Of a DNA stretch of 64,000 bases, positions 1 to 12,462 are shown piece after piece (positions within the stretch are counted from its first letter, which is position 1; each line of letters begins with the position of its first letter). Position numbers and translations under genes: made by a program. Source of the stretch: Euonymus europaeus (Eukaryota > Streptophyta > Magnoliopsida > Celastrales > Celastraceae); the NCBI GenBank assembly GCA_963580455.1, contig OY756961.1, positions 14,551,001-14,615,000 on the forward strand. The letters are read 5' to 3'. The notes below the pieces were generated by a model. That model was not told the origin of the DNA and did no database searches. It saw only the letters and a program-made list of their open reading frames with translations.

Positions 1-773
1 AAACACCAACTTTCTATGACAAATGGACAAAACCGTTAAAAGCTCCTCCATAGAGAGAGTTGAGCAACTTCGTACCATCAAAGTTGCTCGGTGTAAAATT
101 TTATTGTTCTCATATGTAAAATTTTATGAGTATAAGCTTCATAGTTTATTTCGATGACAAAACACCAACTTTTTATGACAAATGGACAAAACCGTTAAGA
201 GCTCCTCCATAGATAGAGTTGAGCAACTTCGGAATATTAAAGTTTCTCGGGATAGACTTTTTATTAATCTTCTATGTCAAATTTTACGAGTATAAGCTTC
301 ATAGATTATTTCGATGACAAAACACCAACTTTCTATGACAAATAGACAAAACCGTTAAAAGCTCCTCCATAGAGAGAGTTGAGCAACTTCGGACGATCAA
401 AGTTGCTCGGGATAGACTTTTTATTGTTCTCATATGTCAAATTTTACGAGTATAAGCTTCATAGATTATTTCGATGACAAAACACCAACTTTCTATGACA
501 AATAGACAAAACCGTTAAAAGCTCCTCCATAGAGAGAGTTGAGCAATTTCGGACCATCAAAGTTGCTCGGTGTATAATTTTTATTGTTCTCATATGTCAA
601 ATTTTACGAGTATAAGCTTCATAGATTATTTCGATGACAAAACACCAACTTTCTATGACAAATAGACAAAACCGTTAAAAGCTCCTCCATAGAGAGAGTT
701 GAGCAACTTCGGACCATCAAAATTGCTCTATGTACACTTTTTATTTCTCTTCTATGTCAAATTTTACGAGTAT

Positions 774-912
774 AAGCTTCTAAGATTATTTCGATGCCAA
801 ATGGACAAAACCGTTAAAAGCTCCTCCATAGAGAGAGTTGAGCAACTTCGGACTATCAAAGTTTTTCGGGATATACTTTTTATTGTTCTTCTATGTTAAA
901 TTTTACTAGTAT
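774..912 (+). repeat. Truncated 139-bp monomer
   Basis: The spacing between successive AAGCTT sites here is 139 bp instead of 160. The missing 21 bp is the stretch normally holding the ACACCAAC and CTATGA words. The junction lies at CAAA (798-801). In intact monomers CAAA occurs at both ends of the missing part, so this is a clean deletion between 4-bp direct repeats. It is the only indel larger than 2 bp that I found in the window. Confidence 0.93.
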
Positions 913-1734
913 AAGCTTCCTAGATTATTTCGATACCAAAACACCAACTTTCTATGAAAAATGGACAAAACCGTTAAGAGCTCCTCCATAGATAGAGTTG
1001 AGCAACTTCGGACCATCAAAGTTGCTCGGTGTATAATTTTTATTATTCTTATATGTCAAATTTTACGAGTATAAGCTTCATAGATTATTTCGATGCCAAA
1101 TCACCAACTATCTATGACAAATAGACAAAACCGTTAGAAGCTCCTCCATTGAGAGAGTTGAGCAACTTCGGACGATCAAAGTTGCTCGAGATAGACTTTT
1201 TATTGTTCTTCTATGTCAAATTTTACGAGTATAAGCTTTCTACATTATTTGGACGCCAAAACACCAACTTTCCATGACAAATGGACAAAATTGTTAAAAG
1301 CTCCTCCATAGAGAGAGTTGAGCAACTTCGGACCATCAAAGTTGCTCGTTGTACAATTTTTATTGTTCTTATATGTCAAATTTTATGAGTATAAGCTTCC
1401 TAGATTATTTGGATGCCAAAACACCAACTTTCTATGATAAATGGATAAAATCGTTAAAAGCTCCAAAATAGAGATAGTTGAGCAACTTCGGACCATCAAA
1501 ATTGCTCTATGTACACTTTTTATTGTTCTTCTATGTCAAATTTTATGAGTATAAGCTTCCAAGATTATTTGGATGCCAAAACACCAACTTTCAATGACAA
1601 ATGGACAAAACCGTTAAAAGATCCTCCATAGAGAGAGTTGAACAACTTCGGACCATCAAAATTGCTCTATGTACACTTTTTATTGTTCTTCTATGTCAAG
1701 TTCTACGAGTATAAGCTTCCTAGATTATTTTGAT

Positions 1735-1900
1735 TCCAAAACACCAACTTTCTGTGACAAATGGATAAAACCGTTAAATGCTCCTCTATAGAGAGAGTGT
1801 TGAGCGACTTCGGACAATCAAAGTTGCTCGGTGTACAATTGTTATTGTTCTTATATGTCAAATTTTACAAGTATAAACTTCATAGATTATTTAGATGCCA
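1735..1900 (+). repeat. Monomer with 2-bp GA expansion
   Basis: The GA run before TGAGCGACTT is two bases longer (GAGAGAGTGTTGAGCG near 1791) than in its relative near 2121. This makes a 162-bp step. The same kind of expansion recurs near 11236. The monomer following the expansion also has AAACTT instead of AAGCTT near 1875, losing the HindIII site. Confidence 0.8.
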
Positions 1901-2510
1901 AAACACCAACTTTCTATGACAAATGGACAAAACCGTTAGAAGCTCCTCCATAGAGAGAGTTGAGCAACTTCGGACCATCAAAATTGCTTTATGTACACTT
2001 TTTATTGTTCTTCTATGTCAAATTTTAGGAGTATAAGCTTCCTAGATTATTTTGATGCCAAAACACCAACTTTCTGTGACAAATGGACAAAACCATTAAA
2101 AGCTCCTCTATAGAGAGTGTTGAGCGACTTCGGACCATCAAAGTTGCTCGGTGTACAATTTTTATTGTTCTTATATGTCAAATTTTATGAGTATAAGCTT
2201 CATAGATTATTTCGATGCGAAAACACCAACTTTCTATGACAAATGGACAAAACAGTTAAAAGCTCCTCCATAGAAAGAGTTGAGCAATTTCGGACCATCA
2301 AAGTTGCTCGGTGTATAATTTGTATTGTTCTCATATGTCAAATTTTACGAGTATAAGCTTCATAGATTATTTCGATGACAAAACACCATCTTTCTATGAC
2401 AAATAGACAAAACCGTTAAAAGCTCCTCCATAGAGAGAGTTGAGCAACTTCGGACGATCAAAGTTGCTCGGGATAGACTTTTTATTGTTCTTATATGTCA
2501 AATTTTACGA

Positions 2511-4300
2511 GTACAAGCTTCCTACATTATTTCGACGCCAAAACACCGACTTTCTATGACAAATGGACAAAACTGTTAAAAGCTCCTCCATAGAGAGAGT
2601 TGAGCAACTTCGGACCATCAAAGTTGCTCTATGTACACTTTTTATTGTTCTTATATGTCAAATTTTATGAGTGTAAGCTTCATAGATTATTTCGATGCTA
2701 AAACACCAACTTTCTATGATAAATGGATAAAACCGTTAAAAGCTCCTACATATAGAGAGTTGAGGAACTTCGGACCATCAAAATTGCTCTATGTACACTT
2801 TTTATTTCTCTTCTATGTCAAATTTTACGAGTATAAGCTTCTAAGATTATTTCGATGCCAAAACACCAACTTTCAATGACAAATGGACAAAACCGTTAAA
2901 AGCTCCTCCATAGAGAGAGTTGAGCAACTTCGGACCATCAACATTGCTCTATGTACACTTTTTATTGTTCTTCTATGTCAAATTTTATAAGTATAAGCTT
3001 CCTAGATTATTTCGATGCCAAAACACCAACTTTCTATGACAAATGGACAAAACCGTTAAAAGCACCTCCATAGAGAGAGTTAAGCAACTTCGGACCATCA
3101 AAATTGCTCTATGTACACTTTTTATTGTTCTTCTATGTCAAATTTTACGAGTATAAGCTTCCTAGATTATTTCGATGCCAAAACACCAACTTTCTATGAC
3201 AAATGGACAAAATCTTTAAAAGCACCTCCATAGAGAAAGTTGAGCAACTTCGGACCATCAAAGTTGCTCGGGGTACACTTTTTATTGTTCTTCTATGTCA
3301 ATTTTTATGAGTATAAGCTTCCTACATAATTTCGATGCCAAAACACCAACTTTCTATGACACATGGACAAAACCGTTAAAAGCTCCTCCATAGAGAGAGT
3401 TGAGCAACTTCGGAATATCAAAGTTGCTCGGGATAGACTTTTTATTTTTCTTCTATGTCAAATTTTACGAGTATAAGCTTCCTAGATTATTTCGATGCCA
3501 AAACACCAACTTTCTATGACAAATGGACAAAACCGTTAAAAGCTCCTCCATAGAGAGAGTTGAGCAACTTCGGAATATCAAAGTTGCTCGGGATAGACTT
3601 TTTATTGATCTTATATGTCAAATTTTACGAGTACAAGCTTCCTACATTATTTCAACGCGCAAACAGCAACTTTCTATGACAAATGGACAAAACTGTTAAA
3701 AGCTCCTCCATAGAGAGAGTTGAGCAACTTCGGACCATCAAAGTTGCTCTATGTACACTTTTTATTGTTCTTATATGTCAAATTTTACGAGTATAAGCTT
3801 CATAGATTATTTCGATGCTAAAACACCAACTTTCTATGATAAATGGATAAAACCGTTAAAAGCTCCTACATAGAGAGAGTTGAGGAAATTCGGACCATCA
3901 AAATTGCTCTAATTACACTTTTTATTTCTCTACTATGTCAAATTTTACGAGTATAAGCTTCTAAGATTATTTCGATGCCAAAACACCAACTTTCAATGAC
4001 AAATGGACAAAACCGTTAAAAGCTCCTCCATAGAGAGAGTTGAGCAACTTCAGACCATCAACATTGATCTATGTACACTTTTTATTGTTCTTCTATGTCA
4101 AATTTTACAAGTATAAGCTTCCTAGATTATTTCGATGCCAAAACACCAACTTTCTATGACAAATGGACAAAACCGTTAAAAGCACCTCCATAGAGAGAGT
4201 TGAGCAACTTCGGACCATCAAAATTGCTCTATGTACACTTTTTATTGTTCTTCTATGTCAAATTTTACGGGTATAAGCTTCCTAGATTATTTCGATGCCA
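2511..4300 (+). repeat. Partial 7-monomer duplication (1120-bp offset)
   Basis: Sequence from about 2511 to 3180 reappears at about 3631 to 4300, 1120 bp (7 monomers) away. It shares a rare run of variants in order: GTACAAGCTT, a TTCTATGATAAATGG monomer with TGAGGAA, TTTCAATGAC, then CATCAACATTG. The copies differ by several substitutions each 160 bp, so this duplication is older than those of the central HORs. The intervening 3180-3630 does not follow the same order. Confidence 0.75.
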
Positions 4301-5580
4301 AAACACCAACTTTCTATGACAAATGGACAAAACCGTTTAAAGCTCCTCCATAGAGAGAGTTGAGCAACTTCGGAATATCAAAGTTGCTCGGGATAGACTT
4401 TTTATTGTTCTTCTATGTCAAATTTTACGAGTACAAGCTTCCTACATTATTTCGACGCCAAAACACCAAATTTCTATGACAAATGGACAAAACTGTTAAA
4501 AGCTCCTCCATAGAGAGAGTTGAGCAACTTCGGACCATCAAAGTTGCTCGTTGTACAATTTTTATTGTTCTTATATGTCAAATTTTATGAGTATAAGCTT
4601 CCTAGATTATTTGGATGCCAAAACACCAACTTTCTATGATAAATGGATAAAACCGTTAAAAGCTCCTACATAGAGACAGTTGAGGAACTTCGGACCATCA
4701 AAATTGCTCTATGTACACTTTTTATTGCTCTTCTATGTCAAATTTTACGAGTATAAGTTTCCTAGATTATTTCGATGCCAAAACACCAACTTTCAATGAC
4801 AAATGGACAAAACCGTTAAAAGCTCCTCCATAGAGAGAGTTGACCAACTTTGGACCATCAAAATTGCTCTTTGTACAATTTTTATTGTTCTCATTTGTCA
4901 AATTTTACGAGTATAAGCTTCATAGATTATTTCGATGCTAAAACACCAACTTTCTATGACAAATGGACAAAACCGTTAAAAGCACCTCCATAGAGAGAAT
5001 TGAGCAACTTCGGACCATCAAAGTTACTCGGTGTATAATTTTTATTGTTCTCATATGTCAAATTTTACGAGTATAAGCTTCATAGATTATTTCGATGCCA
5101 AAACACCAACTTTCTATGACAAATGGACAAAACCGTTAAAAGCTCCTCCATAGAGAGAGTTGAGCAACTTCGGACTATCAAAGTTTCTCGGGATAGACTT
5201 TTTATTGTTCTTCTATGTTAAATTTTACTAGTATAAGCTTCCTACATTATTTCGATGCCAAAACACCAATTTTCTATGACAAATGAACAAAACCGATAAA
5301 AGCTCCTCCATTGAGAGAGTTGAGCAACTTCGGACCATCAAAATTGCTCTTTGTACAATTTTTATTGTTCTTATATGTCAAATTTTACGAGTATAAGCTT
5401 CATAGATTATTTCGATGGTAAAACATCAACTTTTTATGACAAATGGACAAAACCGTAAAAAGCTCCTCCATAGAGAGAGTTGAGCAACTTCGGACCATCA
5501 AAGTTGCTCGGTGTATAATTTTTATTGTTCTCATATATCAAATTTTACGAGTATAAGCTTCCTAGATTATTTCGATGCCA
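4300..5580 (+). repeat. Diverged monomers between two HOR blocks
   Basis: Eight monomers in exact 160-bp register. Their variants (TTGACCAACTTTGG near 4840, AAGTTACTCGG near 5020) are also found in the 43-62 kb region, so these sequence types are old and shared across the array. I see nothing other than satellite. Confidence 0.75.
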
Positions 5581-8500
5581 AAACACCAAATTTCTATGAA
5601 AAATTGACAAAACCGTTAAAATCTCCTCCATAGAGAGAGTTGAGCAACTTCGGACCATCGAAGTTGCTCGGTGTACAATTTTTACCGTTCCCATATGTCT
5701 AATTTTACGAGTATAAGCTTCATAGATTATTTCGATGCCAAAACACCAACTTTCTATGACAAATGGACAAAACCGTTAAAAGCTCCTCCATAAAGAGAGT
5801 TGAGCAACTTCGGACTATCAAAGTTTCTCGGGATATACTTTTTATTGGTCTTCTATGTTAAATTTTACTAGTATAAGCTTCCTAGATTATTTCGATGCCA
5901 AAACACCAACTTTCTATGACAAATGGACAAAACCGTTAAGAGCTCCTCCATAGATAGAGTTGAGCAACTTCGGATCATCAAAGTTGCTCGGTGTACAATT
6001 TTTATTGTTCTCATATGTCAAATTTTACGAGTATAAGCTTCATAGATTATTTTGATGCTAAAACACCAACTTTCTATGACAAATGGACAAAACCGTTAAA
6101 AGCACCTCCATAGAGAGAGTTGAGCAACTTCGGACCATCAAAGTTACAAGGTGTATAATTTTTATTGTTCTCATATGTCAAATTTTACGAGTATAAGCTT
6201 CATAGATTATTTCGATGTCAAAACACCAACTTTCTATGACAAATGGACAAAACCGTTAAAAGCTCCTCCCTAGAGAGAGTTGAGCAACTTCGGACCATCA
6301 AAGTTGCTCGTTGTACAATTTTTAATGTTCTTATATGTCAAATTTTATGAGTATAAGCTTCCTAGATTATTTGGATGCCAAAACACCAACATTCTACGAT
6401 AAATGGATAAAACCGTTAAAAGCTCCTACATAGAGAGAGTTGAGCAACTTCGGACCATCAAAATTGCTCTATGTACACTTTTTACTGTTCTTCTATGTCA
6501 AATTTTATGAGTACAAGCTTCCAAGATTATTTCGATGCCAAAACACCAACTTTCAATGACAAATGGACAAAACCGTTAAAAGCTCCTCCATAGAGAGAGT
6601 TGAGCAACTTCGGACCATCAAAATTGCTCTATGTACACTTTTTATTGTCCTTCTACGTCAAATTTTACGTGTATAAGCTTCCTAGATTATTTGGATGCCA
6701 AAACACCAACATTCTATGATAAATGGATAAAATCGTTAAAAGCTCCTACATAGAGAGAGTTGAGCAACTTCGGACCATCAAAATTGCTCCATGTACACTT
6801 TTTATTGTTCTTCTATGTCAAATTTTATGAGTATAAGCTTCCTAGATTATTTCGATGCCAAAACACGAACTTTCTATGACAAATGGACAAAACCGTTAAA
6901 ATCTCCTCCATAGAGAGAGTTGAGCAACTTCGGACCATCAAAGTTGCTCGGTGTACAATTTTTACTGTTCTCATATGTCTAATTTTACGAGTATAAGCTT
7001 CATGGATTATTTCGATGCCAAAACACCAACTTTCTATGACAAATGGACAAAACCGTTAAAAGCTCCTCCATAGAGAGAGTTGAGCAACTTCGGACTATCA
7101 AAGTTTCTCGGGATATACTTTTTATTGGTCTTTTATGTTAAATTTTACTAGTATAAGCTTCCTAGATTATTTCGATGCCAAAACACCAACTTTCTATGAC
7201 AAATGGACAAAACCGTTAAGAGCTCCTCCATAGATAGAGTTGAGCAACTTCGGACCATCAAAGTTGCTCGGTGTACAATTTTTATTGTTCTCATATGTCA
7301 AATTTTACGAGTATAAGCTTCATAGATTATTTCGATGCTAAAACACCAACTTTCTATGACAAATGGACAAAACCGTTAAAAGCACCTCCATAGAGAGAGT
7401 TGAGCAACTTCGGACCATCAAAGTTACTCGGTGTATAATTTTTATTGTTCTCATATGTCAAATTTTACGAGTATAAGCTTCATAGATTATTTCGATGTCA
7501 AAACACCAACTTTCTATGACAAATGGACAAAACCGTTAAAAGCTCCTCCCTAGAGAGAGTTGAGCAACTTCGGACCATCAAAGTTGCTCGTTGTACAATT
7601 TTTAATGTTCTTATATGTCAAATTTTATGAGTATAAGCTTCCTAGATTATTTGGATGCCAAAACACCAACATTCTACGATAAATGGATAAAACCGTTAAA
7701 AGCTCCTACATAGAGAGAGTTGAGCAACTTCGGACCATCAAAATTGCTCTATGTACACTTTTTATTGTTCTTCTATGTCAAATTTTATGAGTACAAGCTT
7801 CCAAGATTATTTCGATGCCAAAACACCAACTTTCAATGACAAATGGACAAAACCGTTAAAAGCTCCTCCATAGAGAGAGTTGAGCAACTTCGGACCATCA
7901 AAATTGCTCTATGTACACTTTTTATTGTTCTTCTATGTCAAATTTTACGTGTATAAGCTTCCTAGATTATTTGGATGCCAAAACACCAACATTCTATGAT
8001 AAATGGATAAAACCGTTAAAAGCTCCTACATAGAGAGAGTTGAGCAACTTCGGACCATCAAAATTGCTCCATGTACACTTTTTATTGTTCTTCTATGTCA
8101 AATTTTATGAGTATAAGCTTCCTAGATTATTTCGATGCCAAAACACCAACTTTCTATGACAAATGGACAAAACCGTTAAAATCTCCTCTATAGAGAGAGT
8201 TGAGCAACTTCGGACCATCAAAGTTGCTCGGTGTACAATTTTTACTGTTCTTATATGTCTAATTTTACGAGTATAAGCTTCATGGATTATTTCGATGCCA
8301 AAACACCAACTTTCTATGACAAATGGACAAAACCGTTAAAAGCTCCTCCATAGAGAGAGTTGAGCAACTTCGGACTATCAAAGTTTCTCGGGATATACTT
8401 TTTATTGGTCTTTTATATTAAATTTTACTAGTATAAGCTTCCTAGATTATTTCGATGCCAAAACACCAACTTTCTATGACAAATAGACAAAACCGTTAAG

Positions 8501-8841
8501 AGCTCCTCAATAGATAGAGTTGAGCAACTTCGGACCATCAAAGTTGCTCGGTGTACAATTTTTATTGTTCTCATATGTCAAATTTTACGAGTATAAGCTT
8601 CATAGATTATTTCGATGCTAAAACACCAACTTTCTATGACAAATGGACAGAACCGTTAAAAGCACCTCCATAGAGAGAGTTGAGCAACTTCGGACCATCA
8701 AAGTTACTCGGTGTATAATTTTTATTGTTCTCATATGTCAAATTTTACGAGTATAAGCTTCATAGATTATTTCGATGCCAAAACACCAACTTTCTATGAC
8801 AAATGGACAAAACCGTTAAAAGCTCCTCCATAGAGAGAGTT

Positions 8842-8869
8842 GAGCAACTTCGGACCATCAAAGTTGCTC
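8842..8869. other. 9-bp-arm dyad symmetry in the monomer
   Basis: The arms GAGCAACTT (8842-8850) and AAGTTGCTC (8861-8869) are perfect reverse complements separated by a 10-base loop. The same dyad is at monomer positions 62-89 throughout the array. In many variants one arm is changed: AAATTGCTC, AAGTTTCTC, GAGCGACTT, GAGGAACTT or GACCAACTT. The left arm also pairs with an upstream AGTTG (8838-8842), giving AGTTG-AG-CAACT, so two alternative hairpins share its middle. A cruciform or protein-binding role is inference. Confidence 0.8.
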
Positions 8870-8874
8870 GTTGT

Positions 8875-8888
8875 ACAATTTTTATTGT
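8875..8888. other. Small A+T dyad beside the main dyad
   Basis: ACAAT and ATTGT flank a TTTT spacer, giving a 5-bp-arm inverted repeat 5 bp downstream of the larger dyad. It exists only in monomers with TGTACAATT. The equally common TGTACACTT and GATAGACTT variants destroy it, which argues against a strongly conserved function. Confidence 0.55.
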
Positions 8889-9165
8889 TCTTATATGTCA
8901 AATTTTATGAGTATAAGCTTCCTAGATTATTTGGATGCCAAAACACCAACATTCTATGATAAATGGATAAAACCGTTAAAAGCTCCTACATAGAGAGAGT
9001 TGAGCAACTTCGGACCATCAAAATTGCTCTATGTACATTTTTTATTGTTCTTCTATGTCAAATTTTATGAGTATAAGCTTCCAGGATTATTTCGATGCCA
9101 AAACACCAACTTTCAATGACAAATGGACAAAACCGTTAAAAGCTCCTCCATAGAGAGAGTTGAGA

Positions 9166-12100
9166 AACTTCGGACCATCAAAGATGCTCGGTGTACACTT
9201 TTTATTGTTCTTCTATGTTAAATTTTACGAGTATAAGCATCCAAGATTATTTCGATGCCAAGACACCAACTTTCTATGACAAATGGACAAAACCGTTAAA
9301 AGCTCCTCCATAGAGAGAGTTGAGCAACTTCGGAATATCAAAGTTGCTCGGGATAGACTTTTTATTGTTGTTGTATGTCAAATTTTACGAGTATAAGCTT
9401 CCTAGATTATTTTGATGCCAAAACACCAACTTTCTGTGACAAATGGACAAAACCGTTAAAAGCTCCGATATAAAGAGTGTTGAGCGACTTCGGACCATCA
9501 AAGTTGCTCGGTGTACAGTTTTTATTGTTCTTATATGTCAAATTTTATGAGTATAAGCTTCATAGATTATTTCGATGCGAAAACACCAACTTTCTATGAC
9601 AAATGGACAAAACTGTTAAAAGCTCCTCCATAGAGAGAGTTGAGCAACTTCGGAATATCAAAGTTGCTCGGGATAGACTTCTTATTGTTCTTCTATGTCA
9701 AATTTTACGAGTACAAGCTTCCTACATTATTTCGACGCCAAAACACCAACTTTCTACGACAAATGGACAAAACTGTTAAAAGCTCCTCCAAAGAGAGAGT
9801 TGAGCAACTTCGGACCATAAAAGTTGCTCGTTGTACAATTTTTATTGTTCTTATATGTCAAATTTTATGAGTATAAGCTTCCTAGATTATTTGGATGCCA
9901 AAACACCAACTTTCTATGAAAAATGGATAAAACCGTTAAAAGCTCCTACATAGAGAGAGTTGAGGAACTTCGGACCATCAAAATTTCTCTATGTACACTT
10001 TTTTTTGCTCTTCTATATTAAATTTTACGAGTATAAGCTTCATAGATTATTTCGATGCCAAAACACCAACTTTCTATGACAAATAGACAAAAGTGTTAAA
10101 AGCTCCTCCATAGAGAGAGTTGAGCAACTTCGGACGATCAAAGTTGCTCGGGATAGACTTTTTATTGTTCTTGTATGTCAAATTTTACGAGTATAAGCTT
10201 CCTACATTATTTCGATGCTAAAACACCAACTATCTATGACAAATAGACAAAACCGTTACAAGCTCCTCCATAGAGAGAGTTGAGCAACTTCGGACTATCA
10301 AAGTTTCTCGGGATATACTTTTTACTGTTCTTCTATGTTAAATTTTACTAGTATAAGCTTCCTAGATTATTTCGAGGCCAAAACACCAACTTTCTATGAC
10401 AAATGGACAAAACAGTAAAGAGCTCCTCCATAGATAGAGTTGAGCAACTTCGGACATTCAAAGTTTCTCGGGATAGACTTTTTATTGTTCTTCTATGTTA
10501 AATTTTACGAGTATAAGCTTCAAAGATTATTTCGATGCCAAAACACCAACTTTCTATGACAAATGGACAAAACCGTTAAAAGCTCCTCCATAGAGAGAGT
10601 TGAGCAACTTCGGAATATCAAAGTTGCTCGGGATAGACTTTTTATTGTTCTTCTATGTCGAATTTTACGAGTACAAGCTTCCTACATTATTTCGATGCCA
10701 AAACACCAACTTTCTATGACAAATGGACAAAACCGTTAAAAGCTCCTCCATAGAGAGAGTTGAGCAACTTCGGACCATCAAAGTTGCTCGTTGTACAATT
10801 TTTATTGCTCTTATATGTCAAATTTTATGAGTATAAGCTTCCTAGATTATTTGGATGCCAAAACACCAACTTTCTATGATAAATTGATAAAACCGTTAAA
10901 AGCTCCTACATAGAGAGAGTTGAGCAACTTCGGACCATCAAAATTGCTCTATGTACACTTTTTATTGTTCTTCTATGTCAAATTTTACGAGTATAAGCTT
11001 CATAGATTATTTCGATGCGAAAACACCAACTTTCAATGACAAATGGACAAAACCGTTAAAAGCTCCTCCATAGAGAGAGTTGAGCAACTTCGGACCATCA
11101 AAATTGCTCTATGTACACTTTTTATTGTTCTTCTATGTCAAGTTCTACGAGTATAAGCTTCCTAGATTATTTTGATTCCAAAACACCAACTTTCTGTGAC
11201 AAATGGACAAAACCGTTAAAAGCTCGTCTATAAAGAGAGTGTTGAGCGACTTCGGACCATCAAAGTTGCTCGGTGTACAATTTTTATTGTTCTTATATGT
11301 CAAATTTTACAAGTATAAGCTTCATAGATTATTTAGATGCCAAAACACCAAATTTCTATGACAAATGGACAAAACCGTTAGAAGCTCCTCCACAGAGAGA
11401 GTTGAGCAACTTCGGACTATCAAAATTGGTCTATGTACACTTTTTATTGTTCTTCTACGTCAACTTTTACGAGTATAAGCTTCCTAGATTATTTTGATGC
11501 CAAAACACCAACTTTCTATGACAAATGGACAAAGCTGTTAAAAGCACCTCCATAGAGAGAGTTGAGCAACTTCGGACGATCAAAGTTGCTCGGGATAGAC
11601 TTTTTATTGTTCTTGTATGTCAAATTTTACGAGTATAAGCTTCCTACATTATTTCGATGCCAAAACACCAACTTTCTATGACAAATGGACAAAACCGTTA
11701 AAAGCACCTCTATAGAGAGAGTTGAGCAACTTCGGACCATCAAAATTGCTCGGTGTACAATTTGTATTGTTTTCATATGTAAACTTTTCCGAGTATAAGC
11801 TTCATAGATTATTTCGATGACAAAACACCAACTTTCTATGACAAATGGACAAAACCGTTAAAAGCTCCTCCATAGATAGAGTTGAGCAACTTCAGACGAT
11901 CAAAGTTTCTAGGGATAGACTTTTTATTGTTCTTCTATGTCAAATTTTACGAGTATAAGCTTCCTACATTATTTCGATGCCAAAACACCAACTTTCTATG
12001 ACAAATGGACAAAACCGTTAAAAGCTCCTCCATAGAGAGAGTTGAGCAACTTCGGACCATCAAAGTTTCTCGGTGGACAATTTTTATTGTTCTCATATGT

Positions 12101-12462
12101 AAAATTTTACGAGTATAAGCTTCATAGATTATTTCGATGACAAAACACCAACTTTCTATGACAAATGGATAAAACCGTTAAGAGCTCCTCCATAGATAGA
12201 GTTGAGCAACTTCGGACTATCAAAGTTTCTCGGGATAGACTTTTTATTGTTCTTCTATGTGAAATTTTACGAGTATAAGCATCCAAGATTATTTCGATGC
12301 CAAGACACCAACTTTCTATGACAAATGGACAAAACCGTTAAAAGCTCCTCCATAGAGAGAGTTGAGCAACTTCGGAATATCAAAGTTGTTCGGGATAGAC
12401 TTTTTATTGTTCTTGTATGTCAAATTTTACGAGTATAAGCTTCCTAGATTATTTTGATGCCA
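9166..12462 (+). repeat. Founder-like 19-monomer block preceding the 24-mer HOR
   Basis: The diagnostic monomer containing AGCTCCGATATAAAGAG is at 9421, and its next copy begins at 12463, which is 3042 bp (19 monomers plus a 2-bp GA expansion near 11236). The first part of the block matches the following 11-mer unit. About eight further monomers near 10.9-12.2 kb are not in the later units. It is therefore a longer or composite version of the downstream HOR. Confidence 0.75.

Larger units (their letters stand above)
1..2500 (+). repeat. Diverged satellite monomers, irregular order
   Basis: About 16 monomers with frequent private substitutions and no long HOR that I can define by eye. Short-range likeness of neighbouring monomers is seen between 300 and 700, where copies with AAATAGACAA and GATGACAAAAC repeat. 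It also contains the shortest monomer of the window (139 bp, 774-912) and a monomer with a GA expansion near 1791. No gene is visible. Confidence 0.8.
8781..8940 (+). repeat. Representative 160-bp monomer
   Basis: This copy is close to the apparent consensus and serves as the coordinate reference for monomer positions. By hand count the consensus has 58 G+C of 160 (36%) and five CpG sites: in ACCGTT, TTCGGA, CTCGGT, TACGAG and TTCGAT. This copy lacks three of the five (CTCGTT keeps the CpG, but TATGAG and TTGGAT have lost it in the tail, among other changes). It carries one HindIII site, so HindIII would cut most of the array into a 160-bp ladder. The length is not a multiple of 3, so reading frames shift by one each monomer. 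Confidence 0.95.
5581..9165 (+). repeat. 8-mer higher-order repeat, 1280 bp, about 2.8 copies
   Basis: Copies start at 5581, 6861 and 8141 and the third decays near 9165. Diagnostic variants recur at exactly 1280 bp: ATCTCCTC at 5621, 6901 and 8181; GATATACTTTTTATTGGTC with its start near 5832, 7112 and 8392; and AGCTCCTCCC at 6261 and 7541 (changed to A in the third copy). All copies stay in register with no indel. Copies differ by scattered substitutions, such as CCGTTCCCATATG near 5686 against CTGTTCTCATATG in copy two. Confidence 0.9.

Noticed and set aside
2631..2879. Promoter or TATA-like elements in the A+T-rich parts
   Set aside because: TATA-like words such as GTATAAGC and GTGTATAATT occur in most monomers as part of the satellite and have no associated gene. 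Transcription of the satellite cannot be judged from sequence.
8849..8866. CENP-B box
   Set aside because: TTCG, four bases, then A is present in CTTCGGACCATC, but the required CGGG of the core is replaced by AAAG. The partial match is likely chance.
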